DNA from: Plazaster borealis
Lineage: Eukaryota; Echinodermata; Asteroidea; Forcipulatida; Labidiasteridae
NCBI GenBank assembly: GCA_021014325.1
Contig: CM037460.1
Coordinates: 18,257,044-18,321,043 of the forward strand
Length of the DNA: 64,000 bases
Reading direction: 5' to 3'
A model generated the notes under the pieces. It was not told where the DNA came from, ran no database searches, and saw nothing but the letters and a program-made list of their open reading frames with translations. This document shows, one piece after another, positions 32,023-44,300 of this stretch. How positions within the stretch are numbered: the first letter of the stretch is position 1; every line of letters begins with the position of its first letter. Both the position numbers and the translations under genes were made by a program.

Positions 32023-32296
32023 ATCATGACATACGTTCAAAGATGCGGAGAGATTGCCAGCGATGTAGGAGAAATAAGATGCTCCCGTGACAATCCGTGT
32101 CATCCAATCACAACTACATGCTGATCACACGCGCACAGCCAATTAATTATAAATATTAGAACAGCGCCCTCAAGCGGACTGTTTATTGTTGCCAAGCACA
32201 TAATTTCTTCAGAAGTTGTGGAAGAAGGTGGGCCTGTTCTTGTCCGAAGTGTTGATTTTTTTCCCACACACGTTTAGTGAGAGTGTTTTAATTGAA

Positions 32297-32384
32297 ATGG
32301 CATCATCTACGATTGTTCATGGGAAGGGTGATAATAAAGTTGTTAAGTGGAGTGAAAGAGATCCCCAGAAAATACGACATAAAG
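32297..32384 (+). CDS. CNBD1: CNBD1-like exon 1
   Basis: MASSTIVHGKGDNKVVKWSE then RDPQKIRHK. Donor AAAG|GTAAGA, one base carried over. First ATG after an in-frame TAA at 32201. Confidence 0.8.
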
Positions 32385-35300
32385 GTAAGAAACAGTCTGA
32401 AGTGAGCTCCCCAAACCAAAAATTGCCCCAACCACTGCATGTTGTTGTGGGAAAACCCTCCCCCTAGACCATGGAGGTATAAATTAAAAGACCCGTGTAT
32501 ATTACTTCTTCTAGTACTAAACAAATAAGGCTCGCCCGTGAGCCTAATAGTTCTCGAATTACGTCTATATTATTATACCCATGGGCACGAACTGAACCAC
32601 GTGAACAAGTCCAAGTACCTTCCCTTGGTGTCACTATGATCTCAAATGGAACAAACGTGTTAATAATGTTGTCTCTTCAGCCACCAATTCACTTAACTTT
32701 CTACGTCGAAACCTGAGAGTTCACAACTCCAACTTCAAGCAGCTGGCCTACAAATCACTAGTTAGACCCCTAATGGAATATGGATCGATTGTCTGGGACC
32801 CCTACACCAGTAACCTCACCCAAAAAATTGAAATGGTCCAACGTCGTGCAGCAAGATTTGTTCTAAATCGTTATGAACGCACTTCAAGTGTCGGCACGAT
32901 GCTGGAAGCTCTGAAATGGCAAACTCTTGAGGAAAGACGCATAACAGCTAGACTGGCAATGTTTTATAAAATCCATCATGGCCTGGTTGCCGTAGACATG
33001 CCATTTGTCTCAAAAAACTTATCTGCCCCTTCACGCACAGAAAACTCTCAAGCCTACAGGTACCCCTCTGACTCTAGAATGTATCGTCAAATACATACAT
33101 ACATACATACATATAGGGCATTTTTATAGCGCCACTACGTCAAGAACGCAGCGCAGTCCTTTTTCCCACGTACCGTCACCCAATGGAACAAACTTACTCA
33201 ATCCACCGTATTAGCTCCCAACCCACTTAAATTTAAAGAAATTCTGTCTGCTCACTACTCGCCCATTCCGCCACACTAGCGCCCCTCAACCCTCAATGTG
33301 CCAGAGTCTTCAGTATTGAAGTTGGCACAGAACCTGGAAGAAGAAGAAGAAGAGTCCAATTAAATCGATCGTGGTGGACGGTTTATCCGATTGTGGACTT
33401 AAGTTAAAGTTCATCATAAATTTAGAGCACAAAAAGTGACAAAAAATGATCGTGAGTACAACATGGAGGAAGACATAAAATGCCTGATGTTGCATCTTTG
33501 AGTTGACATATCGAGAAGCCAGTATAAAGGCGATTTTCAAGCTAAGGGTCTTTTTGTCATTTTAGGGAATTTTTTGTGGCAGGGTGTTCGGAAAATCATA
33601 GCAAGTTGCCACTTCCCCTAGTTTGCTACAGTATTGCCTGGGGCACAAGTACGACCGCAGATGTCAAAGTTTCGAAATAAAACGGAGTACAGCGCCCCAG
33701 TTACTGGGTCTACTGCTCCCCCTGCTCTGAGGCCCATCAAGTCGGCTTGTTGCCAAACAAGACAAACATTGTTTTCTGTTTAGTATATCATCCATGGATG
33801 TAAATGTAGGGCCTAGGCCTATACGATTTATAAAAAATGTAACATAAATAAATAATTTTGTTTTAACTCTTTAGAGATAAAATCATGGTCGTGATTGGAG
33901 GAATTTGGAAAGAATCATTCAGATCCCATTAGTAAAATAAAATTAAACATTGTTTGCATGGTTGGGCGCAATCTTTGAAAACTCTCACCCCTTGTCGTGT
34001 TACATCTAGGTAGATCCTAATATATGCTTGATCAGAAGAGAATTTATATGTCCAGAGTAAAAAAGGGCAAGTTCGAGGTAGCATTCTGCTGGATCTTACC
34101 TTCAGTCTGAAGTGATACTTTTGTTCAAAAACTTGGGAAGAATGTCGAAAAACAGGTCTGCTCACGAACTGTAAGTTCAGAATTTCTAGTGACAAAGCGC
34201 CAGACAAAGCTAGGATGCCGGTATACAATCCAAGATCGCGCTGGCAGATTCTGTGTGGATAATAAACTGCGCTGCAACTTGTTGATAAACTTTCTGTTAA
34301 AATAAAACTAAAAATCTAACTGACAATGATAATAATTTGTTGTACAGGACATTCGGCCTTTGATCTACAAAGTAAAATCTTTATCAAGATATTTATTCTT
34401 GATTTATTTTTTTCAGTTCCAGGGCAGGAGCCAAGACCTATCGTCGACTACACCAATTTGGATATAATTAACAATCATGAGGGTCTCAAAGGAAGGTATG
34501 TAAAATGGTCTTCAAATTTACATTTTTAAAGACAAGGTCAAAATCAAGAATGAACATGGACGTCAAAAGTAAATTTAAGTGCACCATCAACGTTGGTCCC
34601 TTCTCATACACAAACAGCCTGCCCCAGTGTTCGGAGCTCATTCATACACCAACCATGCACTATAACTGTACGCTCTGTGTGTACACTGCATCTCCTGTAC
34701 TGGCTGGTCCAGATTTTTGGCTTCTACTAGTATTTTTTATTTGCTGCTCCTGTATTTACAATTCTTGAATTTTAAACTTTTATTGGTTAATGTCAATTTT
34801 ATGTAAAGCGCCTGTGAGCATTTGTCTTTTAAATGGTTTTGGCGCTATATAAATGTTTTATTATTATTGTTATTATTATTATCTCCACAATGAACGTGTG
34901 TCATGTGTATGTTTGTCACTGTCAAATAAACCGAGTAAGTGTCGATCGCGCGTATTCCAATATTTTTGTGACCACTTTATGTTAGTCCCACTTTATTGCT
35001 TTAAGGCACACACTCGCACACACATCTCTGTGGTGTAGTCACTCTGTGGACATTCCTTTGTTCTGTACACTGAAGGAAAATCCTATTCTTCAACACTGTA
35101 AAAAAACACTGTGTGGACGTGTGTAAGTCCACATAGTGTTTCAAGTCCCTACATTGTGTGGACCTCTTTTGTTCTCGGGTCCACACTTCGTATGTAGTGA
35201 AATACTTTAATGGGTCGCAATGTTCGATTACGTGTGAGACTTGCACTGTGGTCTACATGTATACCAACAGTGTTTGGCGATTCCATTCTATTTGTACGTT

Positions 35301-38300
35301 TAATTTTAAAACTACAATTATCAATTGGTGAGAATGAACAGATTTTGCAGATCAAAGAACACTCTGTTGTTCTTTCCATAAAATGAAAAAAACTTCAGGG
35401 TAGGAAGATAATTTTTTTGCTTAAAATAAATGAACTTTTTAGGCAGAGTTGAGGGTTTTCTCGCCATGTTGTTAAAGGGATTGTATATGTTTGGTATTAA
35501 CTGGATTCCACTGTTTGTTTCAATCTTATATAGTTGTAGATATATACCATAAAACTAACATTTGGAAATTTCATTTCAAAAGGTGGTAGTGTTTTTGAGG
35601 TATAGCCAAAAATCTGGAGCAATTATGTCCACGCAGGAAGAATAATCCGTAATTGAAATACACAATCTGAGAAACGTATCTGACACTAACTCTCAGATTC
35701 AAATTATGGGGGATACAAACTGATATCTCTTGCCATAACCACATTTCTTTGAAGTAAAATGATTCTCAAAATGCTTTACACTAGTATCGAAAGCTGGTGT
35801 ACTTCTTACCAAGTAAGTTTTTATGACCATTAATTTTAAGAGCGAATTCCAAACGTGTCCAGTGCCTTTAAACACAAACTTTGCGTGTTTTCTTAGGGCT
35901 ATCACCGAGTCTACAGAAGACGGCCATCACTTCTTCATGGACAACTACCAGCGGATGTTTGCCAACAGTAAACCGTTACCCAGCATTCCTATTGGGAAGC
36001 GGGACCAACCAATGAAAAGCATTTCCAATGCAGCTACAGGTAAGAGTGTTGTTGGTAGTCGGTTGTACGTACAAAATCTGTTTGAAGGATTTAACATTAT
36101 TATTTTGAGGTTTGATCTACGACCAAGCTGTTGAAGCATTTTAGAAAGCTTCTTACCAGAGAAACGGGCGTGTTTTAGCAACCCTGACTGGTCAGTGACC
36201 CTGACCTGACCAGGCAAAAATGGGTCAGGAAACTGAGCAGTCTAGTTCATCGGACCCAAAGCTCTGGTGTTGTCAGCAGCAGAGTGTGGGTTCGAATCCC
36301 TGTCATGCACTTGTGCCCTTGAGCAAGGCACTTAACCATAATTACTTCATACAAATTTTCGCATATAGCTCTCGAAACCTGGTCAGGTCAGGTCAGGGCC
36401 TCTGACCAGTCAGAGACCCTAACGTGACCAGGTTTCGAGCTATGCAAAAAAAGGGTCAGTCAGCAGAAACAGTTTGTGTACCTTTGACCTCGCACCCCAA
36501 TTCCCATGGACGGAGATTCGTAGTATAAACACACACACATGTGTACACACATTGCGTTGTGAATAAAACAACATTACATACAACCATTATGCACAAACGG
36601 ACGCAGCAGTAGACGATCGAAAGTACAAAAACTGCTGCTCTACGTCACTTCGGAGCAGACCAATCATACCACAGAAATTGAAAGCTTACGTCACTGCAAA
36701 TTCCTGGATAAAACCTTGGAAGACCAGTGCCTGTCTATATCCTTGTCTACCTTTTCCCAGCATGCACTTCAAAAAATGTCTTTACCTGGGGAAACTGTAG
36801 AGGGCGCACTGCATTGTGAATTACCCTTAATGATTGCATACATGTACATTCAAGAATGCTACTTGTGTTGTCACAGGCTTGGCATCGTTCCGACCTTTGG
36901 ACCTTCCATACATGCATTAGTTTGGTTGACTGCTTCGCTAGGCGCTATACGATCTTTGGTTTATATCTAACGAACGACGGCAGTTTATCTACCAACAATG
37001 GTGAACTTGTTGCTCGTGGAGAGTCAACACAAGAGGGCGCTATACAAGTTTACCGTAATACTCACTGTACTGCTCCCGTTACTTTCTTTCCAAAACTGAG
37101 TATTGAATGTTCTTCATCAACCAGGGTCGGCAACCGCTGCCCCGGGTAGCAAGAATCACTTGTCCGGCATAGAGACACCGGAGACGTGGAGTCATGACGT
37201 AGCCGACCACATGGCCAAGCTACACAAGGAGAGGAAGATCGTAGACCCGGTCATCATTGCCGCCAAAAGAATAAAAGAACTCAGGACGCTACTCAAGAAA
37301 CTGTGAGTTGAGAGAAAGTTCACCCCTTGCGTTTAGAAAATGCTTGATTGCTTCTTTTGAAGCTACTGCCCAGGTCTGGAATTACCTGGAGGCCACGGAG
37401 GCCTTGGCCTCTGTCGCCCCTGGTCTTGGCCTTTCAAAAGTTTCCAATAGACTTTAAGATTTTCCAATGCAAAATTAAAACGGCCTTGCCCTCTCAAAGA
37501 TGAAATTACAGGCCTGGGGCCAATCTCATAGAGCTGCTTAAGCAGAAAATATTGCTTAACATTTTTCTGCTTAGCAGAAATGAGCAGGATACCAGTCACA
37601 AATTGTACATGTGACATGGTATTTTGGCTGGTAACCCTGTTCTGGTCAGCATAATTTTGTTGTGCTGAGCTACCTTTTGTGCTTAAGCAGCTCTATGAAA
37701 TTGGGCCCTGGCTGTCACAACAGTATTTTCTAGTGCTTTTGTCTGATGGCTGGAGATGCACATTGCCAAATACACTTTATCAGCATTTCATGTGCACTGT
37801 GAGTTTAGTGTAGAAATTGTATGTGATCCATGGAAAAGTAGTTCCTAAAACTTTTTGTAATATGACCTAATAAAGTTTAACCCGGTGGTTGGTTGGGTTG
37901 GTGTAGTGGTATCTTTCCTATCCTTCCATCTCTAGGACCCGGGTTCGAATCCCACAGGGGGCACTACGTGGATAGGGTTTTCAGTCCCTACCTGACTATG
38001 TGGGTTTTCCCTGGAATAATTCTCTGGGGTTTTCCCTCCCACATCTAAAAACTGAAACTTCCTTCCTTGTCTTCTCTCCATCGGGTTCTTGGCTAGTCAT
38101 TAAGTTTAGCTTTTCTGAAAGTCCTTGGCTTCACAACCAGAATTAATTAAATGAAATGAAATGAAACATTTTTCACCAAGTGGCTAAAGCGCAATGATTT
38201 CTACACATTGCTCTGCAGGCAGGATTTGTTTAAAAAAATTAAATAAAATATTTCATCAATTGACAAATAGTTTTAGGAATTAGTAACTCAATAAAGCAGT

Positions 38301-41300
38301 TGCAGGAATAAAAAATATCAACAGTTGTGTATGATTGAAGAAGTCAGCTTTATTGTGTGGCAGTTTCTAAAACATCAGTAATTACCAAACGTATACAGAC
38401 CCTTTAAAGGGTTTGGGTACCTTTTGTAGATCAATTTTTTGGCCATGACCTCAATCCCTACTCACTATGAATGAAGATGTATGTAATATAATTTACCTGT
38501 GGAAGTTTCAGCTTCATTAGTCGTCAAGTTTTTGAGAAAAAAGTGAAAATCACAAAGCGATGTTTTCAGGTGAGTCGCATAAATACCAGTACTGGTAAAT
38601 ACGTTGTACATACTGAAATGATTTTCGTCTCCTGAGACAAAATTATTTTTGTGACATTGTTTTACTCATTTCGCAAAAACTACAGCACCCCAGCAAGTAA
38701 TATTTTAAGGGAAGCTTTTTACCACCTTTATCTTCAAATCATGTAAGTTTAATGTAAATCTGTGGACATAAGCATTGTGTTTTGTGTCGTACAAAAAGTA
38801 CCCAAACCCTATAAAAGAAATATTGTTTTTTTCTTCTTTTTTCAGACCCTACGAGAGGACTGCTGAAGATAATGACATCATCTACACGCACCTCAAAGAG
38901 TTCCCTCTCCTATCTGATCAGCTATCCAATAAGGAATTGAAGGAGCTCTGCACAACGGTTCAGCTAGACATCTGGAAAGATGAAGACTATACCGGTGAGT
39001 TGGATACACCCCCTGAGAGCGAGGCTGGATGCCTTGTAACCACAAGAGGGCGCTGCACCTCTCACAATATGAAATTGGCAAGTCTTTATGTCACTATCAG
39101 GGTTCTCCCCAGGTTTTTTCAAAACTGTGGGGCATTCTGGGCAACTTTTGTTGATGTTTGGCCGAAGAGCGCTGAATTGAAACAAGGTCTTCGGAATGTT
39201 TTCTACTTGGTGTTTTTCTTGGTTTTCAAAGCCCTGCTGTGCAATTTGGAGCATTTTATATGGTTTTCTTTTCATGTTTTTTGTAAAACTACTGTAATAA
39301 TATTTTGTTTGTTTGTGTATCAGCCGTTTTTTTGTGCGTATCGGCCAAAATTATTGCGTATTGGCACGCAATTCTTCCGTGAAATTTAAGCGGTTGTGAC
39401 TAAACGAGTCATTGTGCCAGACCTTAGTTTTGCTACATTTTTCGTCTGAGTTGGATATGGGATGCAGATGTGATATATTTTCCCGTATTCCACTTGCGCC
39501 TGTGTAATAAACTGATTTTCCTAGGAGCAGCTGAAATGTATTTAAAGGGATTGTATACGTTTTGTAATTGGAACCCACTGTTTGTTTCAATCTTATAAAG
39601 TTGTAGATATAATACCATCAAACTAACCTGTGAAAATTTCATTTGAAAAGGTGTTAGCGTTTTTGAGATATTTCGAAAATCTGGAGCAGTTATGTCCAAG
39701 CAGGAAGAATAATCTGCAATTGGAATACACAATCTGAGAAACGTTACTGTCAGTAACACTTCTCAGATTCAAATCTTTTTGGATAAAAAGTGATATCTTT
39801 TTCCATAATCGCAGTACTTCGAAGTGAAAAGTTTCTCAAAATGCATTATACTATCCAAAGCCGTCATTACCAAACGTATACAGACCCTTTAAACGTTGTC
39901 CATTTTTGGAAAGTTTAACTTTTGCCACGTTATCTTCCACTACTGCAGTGTTCGGTAATAACGGATTTCACATCATACTGCGAGGTTCAGTCGTACCACA
40001 GACGGAGCCATGGCTAAGGACTACAGACGACCCTGGGCAATTTCGTTCCCCAACGCCCATCCTGACGACTACAGTTCACACAGATAAAGATGTTCCTGAG
40101 GTTTGCTTATATCAATTGGTTAAAATCAATCCATCCGTCGGTCAATCAATCAATCAATCCTTGATCATGTATACCTTCCCTTTAAAGAAAACTTATATAC
40201 AAGGTTGGTAATTATTATAATGGTTTTAAAAGCTCAATCGGTTATTGGAGTCCAAGAAAATAAGTGAAAACCCCATTTTATGTTTTCACTGTATTCAAAC
40301 CTTGAGTTTTGGACTCGCGAGATCAAAACTAATTGTGTTTACTCATTTCTCAAAAGCTATAGCATTTAAGGCAAAACATATTTTCAGGGGAAGTTTACCA
40401 CCATCATGACCATTTGTATGACATCAGTTATGTATAAATCTGTTTTTATTTTTTTATTACCAATGCTGTTTGTGTGTTGTAGCTTACAGTTGGTGACTGC
40501 TTCGGAACTCTGGAAAGACTGGAAGGGAAAGAACCTAATAGCAAGTGAGTTATACTGAAAGATACATGAACAAAAAGATGAGGTTAATTAATAATAATAA
40601 TTGGTTCTTATATGTGATGCAATCAAGCTAAATGAGTCGTTTGTCCACCCAGGTCATATTTCATTTTTGTATACATTTGAAAAGAGCATAATATATGCTT
40701 TTTATACTGTTAAAACCCCTCGGTTCAAAAGTTGTGAAAGTAGAAACACCAAAAGATGTGAGAGAATGAAACTGAGAAAAGGGGGTTTATAGTCGAGTTG
40801 TTTATTGAAACTACATCGGCACACTTTCTTTCAAGGCTAATTTTAACCCCGTTTTGATGTTATTTATCAGGAATCAAGAAAATAAGATATATTTTGGCAT
40901 TTAAATTTACAAAAACAATTTTTTTGAATATTTCACCCCTGGTTGGCCTGTTTTATCATACTGATATTTCTGACAAACGACTCATTTAGCTTGATCGCAT
41001 CACATATAGTCGCATATCCTAGTAGGTAGATCTAGGCGCTTTGCAAAAAATGTTATCCCTGTTCATTGGGCATACTTTTAGACCATTCCTCTAACTTTTT
41101 CAACTTCCTGGGGAGCATAAAACCCCAAGCTGCTTCAATTAGTGCTAAGGGGTAATCCAACACGATACTGTCACAGTGTCGCAGTGGCTGCTAAATGCAT
41201 CGAAGCACCTTGTAAACCATCAAAGTGCTACACAAATGGGTCTCATAATTCAAAACATAGCCCTGCTTATAAGTTGAGAAACAAATATGAATGCTTTGCA

Positions 41301-44300
41301 GTTAACTGCTCTGTCGATGCCACTACTCTCATCACAAATCTTCACTGGTTACCCATCTATCAGTGTGTTTCATGTAAAGTCCTCTTGATGGTATAAAAGC
41401 GCATACATGGTATTGCATCTCGGTACTTGTGTGATCTTCTCACTTTGTATCAATTGGGCAGGGCGGGACTCGAATCTTCTACAGACAAACATCTTCTTAC
41501 AATTCCTTTAAGTTCCAAATCCCTCGGCGGTAGGCCTTTTTCAATAGCTGGCCCAAAACTTTGGAACACCGATCCCATCAGCAATAGTCTATCACTATTT
41601 TCAGGAAGTATCTTAAACAATTTTTGCTCATCACACCATAGTTATTTTTCTTCTTGTTCAGCGCTTTGTAAAAGTGCTCTATAAATACTTATTATTATTA
41701 ATTGTATTATTATTTGATACGCCCCTAGGAGTGTGATAAAGCACAATAATAGAACCCAGTGTTATTATTATTCTAAAGCGGTGCTGCAATACTTCTTGTA
41801 TTACTCAGAACAGGGTCCAATTTCATAGGGCTGCTTAAGTACAAAAATAAGCTAAGCAAAACAAAATTATGCTAACCAGAATAAGGTTACCAGCAAAAAT
41901 ACCATGTCACATACATTTTGTGACTGGTATCCTGCTAATTATTGCTAAGCAGGGATTTTTTAAGCAGTATTTTCTGCTTAAGCAGCTCTATGAAATTGGG
42001 CCCAGTTCACACCATTCAAAGATTTAAGTCATATAATCTATATTCTTGTCTTGCAGAGTGTTGACAGTTCTTACCAAAACGGTTCCTTGTGAGTTTTTGA
42101 AGATCTCAAGCAATGATTTCAAGAGAATAACAGAGGTGAGGTTTTTTTCCCCCAGGTTTTCCAGAGGGTTCAGCTGGGCCCAATTTCATAGGGCTGCTTA
42201 AGCACAAAAAGCAGCTAAGCTCAACAAAATTAAGGTTACCAGCCAAACTACCATGCAATATATACAATTTGTGACTGGTAATCTGCTTATTTCTGCTTAC
42301 CAAAAAATTGTTAAGCAATATTTTCTGCTTAAGCAGTTCTACGAAATTGGGCCCTGGTTGGCTCATCAGTGGTTTGTTCCCATGCACTAAAGCGCTCGGC
42401 CACGACACGCCATAACAGGATTGAACCAAATAGAGATAAATGTTGTCAATCTGTTTGGATACTTTGATGAGGCGAACTATAATTTAATACACTTGATCGC
42501 CAAACCAATTTGACCAGTCATAAACAAAAGGGCCCTACCATAAACTAGTAAGGCAAGACATCATACTGTGAATTTTGTCGGTCGATTGGGGCTATGTCAA
42601 ATTGCTGCCACTCTGTGGCCTCTACGGGTGTAGTATTTTTTTATTTAGCAGTAAACTGCAAGGGAAACTGACTAGGGAGACCGCCAACATTAGGGCTGGA
42701 TAGCTCAGTTGGTAGAGCGCAGCACGCTTATCCGGAGGTCACAGGTTCAAGTCCCTGTAAACCACAAGGTAAACTGACTAGGGAGTCTGCCACATTAGGT
42801 CTAGATAGGTCAGTCAGTAGGGCGCACAAGCACGTTAATCCGGAGGTCGCAGGTTCAAGTCCCGCTCTTGTAAATTTCTTTTTGTGCAACCCCGAATTAT
42901 TTTTTATTTAGCAATAAAAGATTAATGAATGAATTAATCCAATCGGATATAATTTTTTAAAATTTTATTTCTCTTCCTTAGCAAATAAGAGAACGTCACA
43001 TATCTGAGAAGATCAACCTAATCCAGGCGTGTAAACGCTACCAGCTGTGGCCGAGACAGTCACTCCACAAACTAGCTGAACTCATCAGATGGACAAAATT
43101 CCCAGAGAACACCGGTTAGGTTAAATCACATTTTTTGTCCTAACAGCAAACTGAGCATTTTCATGTGTGCAGGACACATACTTTTTTCCCAAACTAAATT
43201 TTCAGTTCATTCCTGAGTTTTGATGATATTCAAAACCAAACGACATTTGACTGGTGCAAAAGTTCCTCTTTGGAAAGTACAGACCCATATGTTTCTGATG
43301 TCTGATGACGTCAGGTTTCAAATTTAAAAGAAAAGAACTAAGAGCACTTATCATGGAAGAGTTGGTTGTCTTTATCGAGCTCGGAAGTTCTTACCTCCTG
43401 ATGCTACTCTCTACCTGTATAAGAGAAAACTATTTGTCCTGTAATGGAGTACTGTTGTCACATTTGGCCCGGAGCTTCTGCCTGTCATTTATCTGTATTA
43501 GACATAGTGCAGAAGCGTATTTTTAATCTTGTTGGTTATTAAGGGCTGAGATCAACGTTACAACCTCTTTCCCAACGTAGGTCTGTAGCCAGCCTCTGTC
43601 TTTTCTACAGATATTTTCATGGTAAATGTGTCACCGGTGTATCCGACCTGGTTCCTCCTATCAGGATGTTTGAGCGTGAAACCAGGCTTTCTGCTTCTTC
43701 TCACCCATACACTTGGATTGCTTTGCTGAGATGTAGAACTGAGAGCCATTCCAACAGCTTTATTCCACGTACTGCATCTCTTGGGAACTCCTTGCCTGGT
43801 GCATGTTTCCCTCCATCCTACAATCTAGACTGTTTTAAGAGGAATATCAATTCCTACCTTCAGCTCCCCTGAATTATTTTCATCTTAAATATTTCTTCTT
43901 GTATACCCTTACCAAGAGTGGCTTTTAGCCTTGTTTGGGGTGAACTTGCATTACAAATATATAATAAGACTACAGTGAACTACAGTGATTAAGTTCACTT
44001 ATATATGAGGCATCCTTGGTTTCATTACATAATAATAATAACAAGCAATGATATGGTGGTATTTTCTTCTTTGCAGTATTGGTGAGTGAGGGCTACCTGT
44101 GTCCCTTCATAGCTTTCATCAAGTCAGGAGACTGCCACGTCTTGAGACAAGTAGATGTCCTTCAGAAAATGCCCAATGGCAGTCAGGTAAAAAGCAATCT
44201 AGAAGATCTGGGCCCAATTTCATGGCTCTGCTTACGGAAGCAGGGAATTCCGCGCGTACTTCAAGCATATTTCACGGCTTAGCACGGAATTTTTGCTTGG

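Larger units (their letters stand above)
30412..32296. promoter_or_regulatory. shared upstream region of the divergent CNGB-like and CNBD1-like genes
   Basis: This 1.9-kb gap separates two head-to-head genes, so it must hold both promoters. No TATA box is obvious. The most promoter-like part is about 31960-32200, with CCAAT boxes (32104-32108 and near 32136), a candidate X-box, and CG-containing words in otherwise AT-rich DNA. A CNGB 5' UTR exon probably starts somewhere here, because an acceptor-like site precedes its ATG exon. The interval also contains one foldback repeat. Confidence 0.55.

Noticed and set aside
32216..32296. Earlier CNBD1 start upstream of the ATG
   Set aside because: The in-frame upstream stretch begins with TTG only and is preceded by TAA at 32201; it has no ATG.
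32773..33129. A 118-residue protein-coding gene (MEYGSIVWDPYT...)
   Set aside because: This is the RT-downstream region of a LINE, frameshifted and truncated, inside CNBD1 intron 1.
38995..39389. Extension of CNBD1 exon 5 into a 204-codon ORF
   Set aside because: A good GTGAGT donor ends the exon at 38994, and the phase matches exon 6. The extension is low-complexity Phe/Leu-rich intron.
42690..42872. Two tandem tRNA genes
   Set aside because: They match the dispersed family F heads on both strands elsewhere; acceptor stems do not pair convincingly.
43305..43526. Short plus-strand gene in CNBD1 intron 9
   Set aside because: It overlaps a decayed LINE fragment and has no splice or family support.
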